From assembly GCF_014069575.1 (NCBI RefSeq), contig NZ_CP059675.1, positions 434,001-498,000 of the forward strand: DNA of 64,000 nucleotides, in the 5' to 3' direction. The notes beneath the pieces were generated by a model, which did not search any database, was not told the origin of the DNA, and was given only the letters and a program-made list of their open reading frames with translations. Below are positions 1 to 9,483 of this stretch, one piece after another. The position numbers were made by a program, and so were the translations under genes. The stretch is from Schaalia sp. JY-X169 (GTDB lineage: Bacteria > Actinomycetota > Actinomycetes > Actinomycetales > Actinomycetaceae). Position 1 is the stretch's first letter, and each line of letters begins with the position of its first letter.

Positions 1-2
1 AG

Positions 3-548
3 CGCTTCTTCAGCAACGAGCAAGACCGGGTTGATGAACTTCAATCGCGGGTAGAGGTGGTGTCTCAGCAGCTCGAGGAGTTCATCGAGGAAAACTCAAT
101 CGAGGACGGACTCCTTTGGGAAGCAATTGTCGACGAGAAGATAACGAAGAAATCCATCCAAGACCGGCTGAAAGTGGCAAAGGCTGACGGTGCAGGACAA
201 GACGAGATCACAGCGCTGAACACCGTTCTTCTGCTCTTTACAGATCAGGCGGCTACGAAGCGGAATCTCAAGACAGCACAAACAGAGCTCGACGAGCGCG
301 TATTGGCCAAATATGGCCAGCTAACGACGGACGAGATCCAATCGTTGGTCATTGATGACAAGTGGTCGTATGCAGTCGAAACCGCAATTCAGTCCGAGAC
401 AGCCGGGACGCTTCGACGGTTCACCGCGCGGTTAGAGCGACTTGCTACTCGGTACGAATCGACGCTCAACCAGCTTCGAGCTGATGTCGAGTCTCTAACC
501 GGCAAAGTCTTGATGCATTTGGGCAGGATGGGATTCGACAATGAGTAA
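3..548 (+). CDS. hsdM: Type I restriction-modification methyltransferase subunit, C-terminal part (5' end outside the window)
   Basis: The reading frame is open from base 3, so this is the tail of a gene that begins before the window. The 181 visible residues are charged, helical and coiled-coil-like, as in the C-terminal part of HsdM that contacts HsdS. The catalytic NPPF motif is not in the window. Identity rests mainly on the neighbours: the stop codon overlaps the hsdS start by 8 bases and hsdR follows. HsdM methylates adenine within the bipartite site recognised by HsdS. Confidence 0.85.
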   Translation, partial: RFFSNEQDRVDELQSRVEVVSQQLEEFIEENSIEDGLLWEAIVDEKITKKSIQDRLKVAKADGAGQDEITALNTVLLLFTDQAATKRNLKTAQTELDERVLAKYGQLTTDEIQSLVIDDKWSYAVETAIQSETAGTLRRFTARLERLATRYESTLNQLRADVESLTGKVLMHLGRMGFDNE

Positions 549-1722
549 TAGCCGCTGGATCGAGACTACCCTAGGGGACTTAGCTACGGTCAGGCGCGGA
601 GCGTCGCCTCGCCCGATCGCCTCGCCGAGATGGTTCGACGCCAGTAGTGAGGTTCGCTGGGTACGGATAGCTGACGTGAATCGGTCAGACGGAAGGTTGT
701 TGACGTCAACTACGCAGGCGCTGTCTCCAGACGGAGTAGTGAGAAGCAGATACTTGGAGCCTGGCACTCTCATTATGAGTATCGCCGCAACCGTCGGAGT
801 CCCGGTGATTACAGCTGTTCAGTCATGCATCCACGACGGGTTTGTAAGTCTCCAAAGGCTCCAGGCCGATCAGCAATTCTTGCTCTACCTACTGAAATCG
901 TCTGAGCATTTGCTCCGAGAAGCAGGGCAGTCAGGCTCGCAGACCAATATCAACTCGGACATTGTGCGTGAGTTTGAAGTCCGGATACCTGCTTCCAAAG
1001 AAGAGCAGAAACGCATTGGAACGACTCTCTGGGAGACAGACGATCTTATCTCTAGCTTGGATGCGGTTCTCCGAAAGCAACGTGATATCAAGCAGGGTCT
1101 GATGCAGGAGTTGTTGTCCGGTAGAACGCGCTTGCCAGGTTTCGCAGGGGAGTGGGTTGATACCCAGCTGGGTAGTGTTCTGAAGTTTCAGGCTGGCTTT
1201 CCATTTGAATCAAGATATTTCGCAACGACGCCACGAGGAGTGCGCCTTGTCCGCAATAGAGATTTGCGCGCGGACGACTCGATCACTTTTTACGAGGGGC
1301 CATACTCTGCAGATTATGTCTTGCGAAGCGGCGACGTTCTGGTCGGTATGGATGGGGACTTTGAGCCGGTGATATGGCGTTCCGAAGGCGCATTACTAAA
1401 CCAACGAGTCGGTCGGCTCAGAGCCTCTTCTCAGGTTAGTTCAGCTTATCTTGCCTATGCACTCTGGTCCCCGTTGAAGGAGCTACAAGCTTCGACCGGA
1501 GCGACCACGGTAAAGCATCTTTCTCACAGCGATGTCGAGAAGATGACTCTTTCTCTTCCGGGTGTTGTTGAGCAGCAAGCTATCGCTGAGGTTTTGCTTG
1601 ATGCCGATAAGGAGATCTCGGCTCTGGAGCGTCAGCTTGAGTCTGCTCGTGCGATCAAAGAAGGCATGATGCAGGAGCTGTTGACGGGTCGGACTCGGCT
1701 GGTTCCGGAGGTGGCTTCATGA
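541..1722 (+). CDS. hsdS: Type I restriction-modification specificity subunit
   Basis: HsdS chooses the DNA sequence recognised by the HsdMSR complex. The 393-residue protein has the usual two half-modules. Each is a target-recognition domain followed by a helical spacer, and the spacers end in near-identical repeats (QELLSGRTRL near residue 195 and QELLTGRTRL near residue 384). The start overlaps hsdM by 8 bases and the end overlaps hsdR by 4, so translation is probably coupled. The internal repeat is where specificity switching by recombination could occur, but no second hsdS copy is visible. The recognition sequence cannot be read from the protein. Confidence 0.95.
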   Translation: MSNSRWIETTLGDLATVRRGASPRPIASPRWFDASSEVRWVRIADVNRSDGRLLTSTTQALSPDGVVRSRYLEPGTLIMSIAATVGVPVITAVQSCIHDGFVSLQRLQADQQFLLYLLKSSEHLLREAGQSGSQTNINSDIVREFEVRIPASKEEQKRIGTTLWETDDLISSLDAVLRKQRDIKQGLMQELLSGRTRLPGFAGEWVDTQLGSVLKFQAGFPFESRYFATTPRGVRLVRNRDLRADDSITFYEGPYSADYVLRSGDVLVGMDGDFEPVIWRSEGALLNQRVGRLRASSQVSSAYLAYALWSPLKELQASTGATTVKHLSHSDVEKMTLSLPGVVEQQAIAEVLLDADKEISALERQLESARAIKEGMMQELLTGRTRLVPEVAS

Positions 1723-4700
1723 GTGACGTCGGCCAGATTGAACGCAAGACTCAAAATCGCGCTGTCGACCTCTTTCGTGACCCGTCGCGCCTTGCTTATG
1801 ACTATGGCGGAAATCGGGAGGACTGGGACAACCGGAACATCGACGTCCCGGTCTTGGAACAGAACCTCAAGGCTCGTGGTTACGACGATGAACTGGTTCG
1901 CCGAGCCGTCAAGCAGCTAACAGCGGCTGCTTCTTTGGGTGCGGGACAGAACCTCTACGATGCCAACCGCAAGTTCTACGAGTTGCTTCGCTATGGCGTG
2001 AAGATCAAGCGTGACGTTGGCGAGACCACAGAGACCGTCTGGCCTATCGACTGGAGCAATCCTGGAGCGAACCATTTCATGGTGGCTGAAGAGGTGACGA
2101 TCAAGGGTGAGCACACCAAGCGCCCAGACGTCGTCATCTACGTCAACGGCATGGCTCTTGGGGTCACTGAGTTGAAGCGCTCTTGGGTTAGCGTCAGTGA
2201 GGGCATCCGCCAGAACATTGGCAACCAGAAGCAACACTTTGTCCGTCCGTTCTTCACCACTGTCCAGCTCCTCTTCGCAGGCAACGATGTTGAAGGTCTG
2301 CGTTATGGCGTCATCGATACACCGGAGAAGTACTGGCTGGAGTGGCGCGAACCAGGCGATGAGCCGAACCCTCTTGATCAAGCGCTACTGCAGATGTGCT
2401 CTAAGGAGCGCTTCCTTGAACTAATCCACGATTTCATTGTTTTTGATTCTGGCGTCAAGAAGGTTGCCCGCCACAACCAGTACTTCGGAGTGAAAGCCGC
2501 CCAGGAACGGGTTAGGTCCCACGATGGCGGAATCATTTGGCACACGCAGGGTTCCGGCAAGAGCCTGACGATGGTTTGGCTTGCCAAGTGGATTCGAGAG
2601 AACCAAGACGATGCCCGCGTCCTAATCATCACTGACCGTACCGAACTGGACGATCAGATTGAAGAGGTCTTCGGCGGCGTCAACGAGTCGATCTACCGAG
2701 CCTCTTCCGGCGCTGACCTGATTGAAACTCTTGGCAAGAGTCAACCTTGGCTGGTGGCATCTTTAGTTCATAAGTTTCGCGCTGCGGAGCGAGATGATGA
2801 GTCGGATGATGGCGAGACGGATGCCTTTATTGCTGAGCTCGGTTCGAGCATTCCAGCAGACTGGAAGGCGAAAGGAAATCTCTTTGTCTTTGTTGACGAG
2901 GCTCATCGCACCCAGAGTGGCAAGCTCCATAAGGCAATGACAACCCTTCTGCCGAACGCCATGTTCATTGGTTTCACCGGCACTCCGCTTCTTAAGGCGG
3001 ACAAGATGACGAGCATCGAGACGTTCGGCTCCTTCATCCACACCTACAAGTTCGATGAGGCAGTTCGCGATGGTGTCGTCCTGGATCTGCGCTACACCGC
3101 TCGTAACATCGACCAGCAACTAGTCGGCCGAGAGGCAGTGGATAAATGGTTCGACGTTAAGACCAAGGGGCTGACTGATCTTTCTAAAGCTCGGTTGAAG
3201 CGGAAGTGGGGAACGATTCAGAAGGTCGTTTCGGCTCGCTCTCGCGCCTCCATGATTGTTCAAGACATCCTGATGGACTTTGAGCGCGAACCTCGTCTGG
3301 TTTCTGGTCGCGGCAACGCCATGTTGGTCAGCGAAAGCGTCTATCAAGCCTGCAAGTTCTACGAGATGTTCGCTCAGGCTGGGTTCAAGGACAAGGTCGC
3401 GATTGTCTCCAGCTACGTGCCGAGCGCTACTGCGATCTCCAAAGAAGATGCGGGAGCCGGTGCTAATGAAGAACTGATGAAGTACGACATCTACCGCCAA
3501 ATGCTGTCGGACTATTTCCAGGAGCCAGCTGATAAAGCAGTTTTACGAATCGATGAGTTCGAGACCGAGGTCAAGCGTCGCTTCGTTAAAGAGCCGGGTC
3601 AGATGCGCCTGCTGATTGTCGTCGACAAGCTCCTGACCGGGTTTGACGCCCCAAGTGCCACCTACCTTTATATAGATAAGTCGATGCAGGATCACGGTCT
3701 GTTCCAGGCCATCTGCCGAGTCAACCGCCTCGATGGGGAGGACAAGACCTATGGCTATGTTGTCGACTACCGCGACCTCTTCAAATCCCTAGATAAAGCC
3801 ATTCACGACTACACCGCTGGAGCCCTGGACGGCTACGCCAAAGAGGACATCGACGGTCTTTTGAAAGACAGAACCGAGCAGGATCGCAAAGACCTAGACG
3901 AAGCTCTAGAAAAAGTTCGGGCACTCTGTGAGCCAGTTGCGCCACCCAAGGGCACTGTTGAGTACCAGCACTACTTCGTTTCCAAGGTGCCGGGTGACGC
4001 TGAGCAAATCAAAGAGAACGAACCGAAACGTATCCAGCTCTACAAATCTGTTGCATCGTTGGTTCGCTCCTACGCGACACTCGCCAACGACATGGAAGAA
4101 GCTGGCTACAGCGCCTCCGAAGCACTTTCAATCAAGAAAGAAGTGGCGCACTTCGTTGCCGTTCGCAATGAAGTGGAGCGTGGCGCGGGCGAGAACATTG
4201 ACATGAAGCAGTTCGAGGCCGGCATGCGCTCCCTGCTTGACACCTACATCCTGGCCGAACCGTCGGAGAACGTTGCAACCCTCCAGAAGGGGCTCGTTGA
4301 GCTGATCGTCGAGCGCGGCGACGAAGCAATCGATACTCTTCCCAAAGGCATCAAGGACAACAAGGAAGCCGTCGCCGAAACGATTATCAACAACGTCCGT
4401 AAGACCATCGTTGATGAGCGAGCGCTCAATCCCAAGTATTACGACCAAATGTCAGCCCTGCTTGACGCGATCATCGAGAAGCGACGCGAACAGGCCGACG
4501 AGTATGCCGACTACCTGCAGGATCTCCTAGATCTAACAACCAAGGTAGGCAACAAGGAGTCTGACAGGGTCTACCCGGCATGGGTGACCAGTCCTGCCCA
4601 GCGCGCCTTCGCTGATTTTGACTGGCCCGAGGGCTACGAAGCTCAGCTTGAGCACATCTCTGATTTCATCCAGAGCAACAAAGACCACGGTTGGGTTGGC

Positions 4701-4820
4701 AATCCAATGAAGGAGCGGGCTTTGAAACGAGTCCTGCGCCGCGAGCTTCCCAACGAGTTCTCTAACGAACAGCTCGATGATCTCGTGAATCTTCTCAAGG
4801 AGCACGATGAGTACCGCTAA
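1719..4820 (+). CDS. hsdR: Type I restriction endonuclease subunit R
   Basis: HsdR is the translocating ATPase and nuclease that cuts unmethylated DNA far from the recognition site. Of 1033 residues, an N-terminal PD-(D/E)xK nuclease is visible (PD at 136-137, ELK at 151-153). Superfamily 2 helicase motifs follow: Walker A TQGSGKS at 276-282, DEAH at 393-396, and FTGTP shortly after. The C-terminus is long and helical, as in other HsdR proteins. It overlaps hsdS by 4 bases (ATGA) and the next gene by 14. Length and motifs are complete, so the enzyme looks intact. Confidence 0.97.
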   Translation: MSDVGQIERKTQNRAVDLFRDPSRLAYDYGGNREDWDNRNIDVPVLEQNLKARGYDDELVRRAVKQLTAAASLGAGQNLYDANRKFYELLRYGVKIKRDVGETTETVWPIDWSNPGANHFMVAEEVTIKGEHTKRPDVVIYVNGMALGVTELKRSWVSVSEGIRQNIGNQKQHFVRPFFTTVQLLFAGNDVEGLRYGVIDTPEKYWLEWREPGDEPNPLDQALLQMCSKERFLELIHDFIVFDSGVKKVARHNQYFGVKAAQERVRSHDGGIIWHTQGSGKSLTMVWLAKWIRENQDDARVLIITDRTELDDQIEEVFGGVNESIYRASSGADLIETLGKSQPWLVASLVHKFRAAERDDESDDGETDAFIAELGSSIPADWKAKGNLFVFVDEAHRTQSGKLHKAMTTLLPNAMFIGFTGTPLLKADKMTSIETFGSFIHTYKFDEAVRDGVVLDLRYTARNIDQQLVGREAVDKWFDVKTKGLTDLSKARLKRKWGTIQKVVSARSRASMIVQDILMDFEREPRLVSGRGNAMLVSESVYQACKFYEMFAQAGFKDKVAIVSSYVPSATAISKEDAGAGANEELMKYDIYRQMLSDYFQEPADKAVLRIDEFETEVKRRFVKEPGQMRLLIVVDKLLTGFDAPSATYLYIDKSMQDHGLFQAICRVNRLDGEDKTYGYVVDYRDLFKSLDKAIHDYTAGALDGYAKEDIDGLLKDRTEQDRKDLDEALEKVRALCEPVAPPKGTVEYQHYFVSKVPGDAEQIKENEPKRIQLYKSVASLVRSYATLANDMEEAGYSASEALSIKKEVAHFVAVRNEVERGAGENIDMKQFEAGMRSLLDTYILAEPSENVATLQKGLVELIVERGDEAIDTLPKGIKDNKEAVAETIINNVRKTIVDERALNPKYYDQMSALLDAIIEKRREQADEYADYLQDLLDLTTKVGNKESDRVYPAWVTSPAQRAFADFDWPEGYEAQLEHISDFIQSNKDHGWVGNPMKERALKRVLRRELPNEFSNEQLDDLVNLLKEHDEYR

Positions 4821-5535
4821 CGCCATTTTGACCGTTTCCGGACTCGGAGTTGATGTCTTCTATAAGGACATCAAGAACCTACATATCTCCGTCTACCCGC
4901 CAGCAGGAAGAATCAGGGTTGCAGCTCCAAAAAGCATCAGTGAGGACACGATCCGGCTAGCGATTATTGAGCGACTCTCTTGGATCAAGGATCAACGAAA
5001 CCGTCTACAACATGCCGAACGCCAGACCAAGCGCGAAATGCAAACCGGGGAGACTCACTATGTCTGGGGGCAGCGCTACCGCTTGAATGCTTCGGAAACA
5101 TCAGGCCGCTATCAGGTGAGAGTAAAAGGCAAGACGCTTTGGCTTATCGCACCTGAAACCGCGAACGCTGACGGTAAGCGGGCTGCACTCGACCGCTGGT
5201 ACCGCAGAGAACTAAAGGCCGTGCTGCCTGACCTAGTCGAAAAGTGGCAATCAGTTATCGGTGTCGAAGCCGATAAGGTCGTAGTAAGACGCATGAAAAC
5301 TAAGTGGGGGAGCTGTATCCCTGAGTCGGCAACGATTGCCGTGAATCCAGAACTCGCCAAGAAAGACCCGCGCTCCCTCGAATACATCGTTGTTCACGAA
5401 CTGATTCATCTGCTTGAACGCGGACATAACGCAAGGTTTACTGAGCTGATGGACGAGTACCTCCCTGATTGGAGGCTCCGTAGAGACGAACTCAACGGAG
5501 CGCCACTGGCGGATGAGGAATGGAATCTGGAATGA
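4807..5535 (+). CDS. YgjP/DUF45-type zinc metallopeptidase-like protein
   Basis: This 242-residue protein has the DUF45 (YgjP, SprT-like) layout: a basic N-terminal region, the segment MKTKWGSC near residue 162, then the zinc site HELIHLLERGHNARF near residues 198-212. In this motif the two HExxH-type histidines and a downstream histidine bind metal. Members often sit next to type I restriction genes, but the substrate is unknown. The start lies inside the end of hsdR (14-base overlap), so it belongs to the same transcript. A role in restriction control or proteolysis of HsdR is inference. Confidence 0.85.
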   Translation: MSTANAILTVSGLGVDVFYKDIKNLHISVYPPAGRIRVAAPKSISEDTIRLAIIERLSWIKDQRNRLQHAERQTKREMQTGETHYVWGQRYRLNASETSGRYQVRVKGKTLWLIAPETANADGKRAALDRWYRRELKAVLPDLVEKWQSVIGVEADKVVVRRMKTKWGSCIPESATIAVNPELAKKDPRSLEYIVVHELIHLLERGHNARFTELMDEYLPDWRLRRDELNGAPLADEEWNLE

Positions 5536-8500
5536 CGGAGCCTCGCAGCACTGAAGATGACTCTGCTGAAGGTTCAGGTTGGAACCTGCTTTTGCTTACG
5601 CCCGAATATAAAGAGGGAGAGCATAAGGTCTATGTTGACACGCTGCGGAAGGTAATCGACCAGGACAAGGATAAGCGCGTCCGAAACATTGCCCTATCGG
5701 GCAGCTATGGCGTGGGTAAGAGCAGTATCCTCGACGGGCTGCTGAAAGAGTATCCCAAACGAGCAGTGATGCTCTCTTTGCCTACGCTGGCCCCGATCAA
5801 GAAAGGTGAGGCCGGGACGTCACTTGACGGTCGTACTGACAGTAAAACGAACCAGATTCAACAAGAGATCGTTAAGCAACTCCTGTACCGCGAAGACCCC
5901 TCCAAGATGCCAGCCTCTAGGTTCAGAAGAATTGAGCCTCTGAGATTCTGGAGAGTGGCGGGGATATCTCTGATCTCAGCAGTTGTCTTGACGATCTTGT
6001 TTGTAATAACAGGCTGGATGGAAAAGCTTGCGGTAGCTGCTGCGCCGTTCGTAGACCTCGGCAACTGGCTTCCATTCTGGTTTTTCGTCATCACATTACT
6101 TGGCTCGAGTCTGCTTCAATACCTAACTTTCGGACGGATCCACATCAAGCAGTTCTCAACTGGTCCAGCCACTGTCACCCTCGGAGATGGTGTCGCCTCG
6201 TATTTTGACCAGTATCTCGACGAAATTGTTTACTTTTTCCAAGCTCACAAAAAGCGGAATATAGTTGTTTTTGAGGATATTGATAGATTTGACGACGCTC
6301 GAATCTTCGAGACTCTTCGTGAACTTAACATCCTGATTAACGCCTCCCCCAAGCTAAGAAGTCGCGATGACCCAGTTCGATTCATCTACGCGACGCGGGA
6401 CAGTATCTTTGACCACAAGAGCCTAGAGAAGCAAGACCGTGATTCTGATCAAGCCGTCAAAGACCTGAAGGATCCAGCCCAGATAGAAGCCATCAGAGCC
6501 AACCGCACCAAGTTCTTCGACCTGGTCATCCCAGTCGTTCCGTTCATAAGCCACCAGAGCGCAGGAGACCTAACACTCCGAGTGTTGAAAGATGTCGACT
6601 ACAAGGATGACGAGACCCTTAGTTTCGAGGGATTGCTTGACATAGCTGTTCAAACCATCCCCGAAATGCGTCTGCTTACAAATATTCGTAATGAGTTTGT
6701 CGTCTTTAGGGAGCGGATTTTCTCTGGGGACGGAGAGAGGCTTGAACTGAAAGATCCCCAGCTTTTCGCGATGATGATCTACAAGAGCACGCATCTGGCG
6801 GACTTTGAATCCATTCGATACCAGCAAAGCAATCTTGACAAGCTCTACGAGAAGCAAAGGGAACTGATTCGCGAGAACACCCGGTCGATCCAAGATGAAA
6901 TACGGGGGCTTCGTGACGACCTACGTTCGGTTCGACCCGATGCGGGCTGGAGTGCTCGATCTGGTGCTACGTTGCTCGAATATATAAAGCGTTCCACGCG
7001 ACAGGTGCCGTACGCTTGGGGCACCCCTGATTTCATCGTGAAAGGTGTTCTCTATGATGAAGGGGCATTGACGACCAGAGAGTTTTGGGCAGCGCTAATT
7101 AGCGCCCCTGAAGACACGAGCTTGACATGGAGGAATGCCGCTTATCGAGGGGGCCAACTCACGTTTGGCTGGGACAGTATTGAGGCCGCACTGGGGGTCA
7201 CGATCGATCGTGCAGTGTGGCACGAAGAAGAACGCGCGCGCGTACGTTCGAGAATTCGTGAAAAGCAGAATGACCTGGACTTCCTCAAGAGCGCCGACAT
7301 GGGAGACCTGATAAAGGAGGAGACGTTCAAGGTTAGCTATGATGGCGAGTCCCAGTCCCTCGCTGCAGTCGCCGAGGATGTCTTGGAGGCGAAAGGGCTA
7401 GCTCACAACCTCGTTAGGGCAGGCTATATTGACAGCAACTTTACGCTATACACGTCCATGTTCCATGGCACGACATTTGGGCCTGCTGCTACGAACTTCA
7501 CTATTCATCACATAAAGCGCAATCTTATGGACGAGTATTTCGAGCTCAGCCCAGCCGACGTGGCTGCCCTGATAAAGGGAAAGCCCGATGATGCCATGAG
7601 GGAGTCGGTCTACTACAACATCCACATCCTTGATTACCTCCTAAGGAAGGACCTATCTAAGGCAGACGCTATGATCCGTTCCTTTGGTGTCTACAAAGAT
7701 GAGCAACTTAAGATGTTGCAGGCTTATCTGGATAATGGGAGCCGTTCCGAAGAGCTTATAGAACGCCTGACAAAGGTCTCCGAGGGAGTGACTTCGTACC
7801 TAGTTTCAACAGCCAAACTTGATGACTCGACCCGGCTGAAGTTGGTGGGAGTTGCTCTAAGTAACTTCGCGGACGATATGGACTATGACGAGATCGATGA
7901 CTATCTAAAAGACCACTACGCTGAGCTAGAGGTTATGACGTCTGACTCGACAAGCAAAACCCAAGCGAAGAGAATCGCTTCCTGGCTTGAAGAAGGGACT
8001 TTCAAGGCTGCTGAGCTTAGGCTCCTCGGGACCAATGTGCAGTCAGCGTTCATCGAAAGGGGACTCTTTGACATTAACGCTGACAATTTGAAGGTTATCT
8101 CGGGGGACGAAGAGGACCTGGCGCTGGACACGATCAAGGATGCGCGACCAGATGCGTTCACCTATTTGGTTCTAAGTCTTGAGGAGTACCTGAACACCAT
8201 TCAGGGCTTGTCGCCGACCGTTCGTCGCCCTGACGAGTATGCATCTGCAATAGGCGAGGTGTTGGGCAAGGCCGACTTGGAGCACGTCCAGCGAATGATC
8301 GCTAACGCATCTCCTGATTGCGTCATTGAGAGTTTGGAAGACGTTCCTCAAGAGGTGTGGGAGCCTCTAGCCTTTGAAAAGCGGTTCCTCACCACTGCCG
8401 AAAATGTCGATAAATACATCGAAAAAGTCGGATTTCTAGACCAGTCCATCGCCACGCTGCTCAAAGCCAACAAGACACTTAGCGAGATAGACGGACTAGA

Positions 8501-9230
8501 TGAAGAAGGAAAAACGGCACTGGCAGCCATAATTCTTAATGCCAGCACCACGCTACCTGAAGCGGATGTCCGCGTGGATCTAGTAGAGAGCCTGGCGCTA
8601 GATGATTGGATTCCAGTCGGGAGCATTCCTCTTGAGAATGGTTACCTCTACGCACTTCTCTTGGAGGAGGACCAGATCGAAGATGACGAAGCTAGCTACA
8701 AGCGCTTGCTGGGCCTCGACTGGTCTAGTCGGGAGGCATACATATCCAAGTCGAGGAAGTTCCACGAGTACATGACTCCCGCACTGGTAGGCACCGATTT
8801 GGCGAATCTCTTTGAAAGTCAGAGAGTCAGCGATGTGGTTAAGGAGCGGGTAGTCGATGGCGTTGAGTTATACCTGTCAGCTTCCGGAGACGCGGGCTTA
8901 GCTGAGATTGGAAAATACGCGGAATCACATAATTTTGACGTGCCACTTACAGTGGTTCGGCGACTTGCGAGAGCTGGTAAACATCCTGAAGTCGTTGTGC
9001 CACTGCTGAGCACTCACCTAGAGGACATCGACCAAGGTGAGCTGTTCCCGATCTTGCAGTACCTCGGTGGTAACTATGCGAAATTGACGGTCATAGGCCA
9101 CGCGAGCCCCAAGTTTGCAGATACTCAGTCGAACCAGGAGCTCTTTGAGAAACTCAAGACACTCGGGACGGTTGCGTCCGTCAACTCGGAGGGAGAATAT
9201 CTTCGGGTCCACATGAAGCGGAAGCGGTGA
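5520..9230 (+). CDS. YobI-type P-loop NTPase with two membrane segments
   Basis: A 1236-residue protein starting with a KAP/YobI-like ATPase. Walker A GSYGVGKSS is at residues 61-69, and two hydrophobic segments lie at about 143-167 and 183-205, between Walker A and the Walker B-like FEDIDRF near 250-256. Membrane helices inserted in the NTPase fold are typical of this family. The remaining ~800 residues are helical, repeat-like and not recognised. ATG at 5520 lies inside the preceding gene; ATG at 5532 would give a 4-base ATGA overlap and may be the true start. The position suggests an accessory defence ATPase, which is inference. Confidence 0.8.
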   Translation: MESGMTEPRSTEDDSAEGSGWNLLLLTPEYKEGEHKVYVDTLRKVIDQDKDKRVRNIALSGSYGVGKSSILDGLLKEYPKRAVMLSLPTLAPIKKGEAGTSLDGRTDSKTNQIQQEIVKQLLYREDPSKMPASRFRRIEPLRFWRVAGISLISAVVLTILFVITGWMEKLAVAAAPFVDLGNWLPFWFFVITLLGSSLLQYLTFGRIHIKQFSTGPATVTLGDGVASYFDQYLDEIVYFFQAHKKRNIVVFEDIDRFDDARIFETLRELNILINASPKLRSRDDPVRFIYATRDSIFDHKSLEKQDRDSDQAVKDLKDPAQIEAIRANRTKFFDLVIPVVPFISHQSAGDLTLRVLKDVDYKDDETLSFEGLLDIAVQTIPEMRLLTNIRNEFVVFRERIFSGDGERLELKDPQLFAMMIYKSTHLADFESIRYQQSNLDKLYEKQRELIRENTRSIQDEIRGLRDDLRSVRPDAGWSARSGATLLEYIKRSTRQVPYAWGTPDFIVKGVLYDEGALTTREFWAALISAPEDTSLTWRNAAYRGGQLTFGWDSIEAALGVTIDRAVWHEEERARVRSRIREKQNDLDFLKSADMGDLIKEETFKVSYDGESQSLAAVAEDVLEAKGLAHNLVRAGYIDSNFTLYTSMFHGTTFGPAATNFTIHHIKRNLMDEYFELSPADVAALIKGKPDDAMRESVYYNIHILDYLLRKDLSKADAMIRSFGVYKDEQLKMLQAYLDNGSRSEELIERLTKVSEGVTSYLVSTAKLDDSTRLKLVGVALSNFADDMDYDEIDDYLKDHYAELEVMTSDSTSKTQAKRIASWLEEGTFKAAELRLLGTNVQSAFIERGLFDINADNLKVISGDEEDLALDTIKDARPDAFTYLVLSLEEYLNTIQGLSPTVRRPDEYASAIGEVLGKADLEHVQRMIANASPDCVIESLEDVPQEVWEPLAFEKRFLTTAENVDKYIEKVGFLDQSIATLLKANKTLSEIDGLDEEGKTALAAIILNASTTLPEADVRVDLVESLALDDWIPVGSIPLENGYLYALLLEEDQIEDDEASYKRLLGLDWSSREAYISKSRKFHEYMTPALVGTDLANLFESQRVSDVVKERVVDGVELYLSASGDAGLAEIGKYAESHNFDVPLTVVRRLARAGKHPEVVVPLLSTHLEDIDQGELFPILQYLGGNYAKLTVIGHASPKFADTQSNQELFEKLKTLGTVASVNSEGEYLRVHMKRKR

Positions 9231-9483
9231 CGTGCGTGTAGATTGGTGGTTGTTGGCATAGGACATAGAGCTTTGTGAGTCTCACTTTGCTATCGCTAGT
9301 GCTAATTCACTCTAGGTCACGGTGGTTAGATGGTCTGCCCAATTCGCGTTGACGTCTAGCTCCATGTGGTGCCATTGGCACATGAAAAGTGAGGCGTTGT
9401 TTGAGTGCTTTGTGGAGCGAATGGGAAATCGCAGCTGCTTCATCTGTGGAGTCGACGTATTGCTTAGATCCTGAGGAGGAGCG

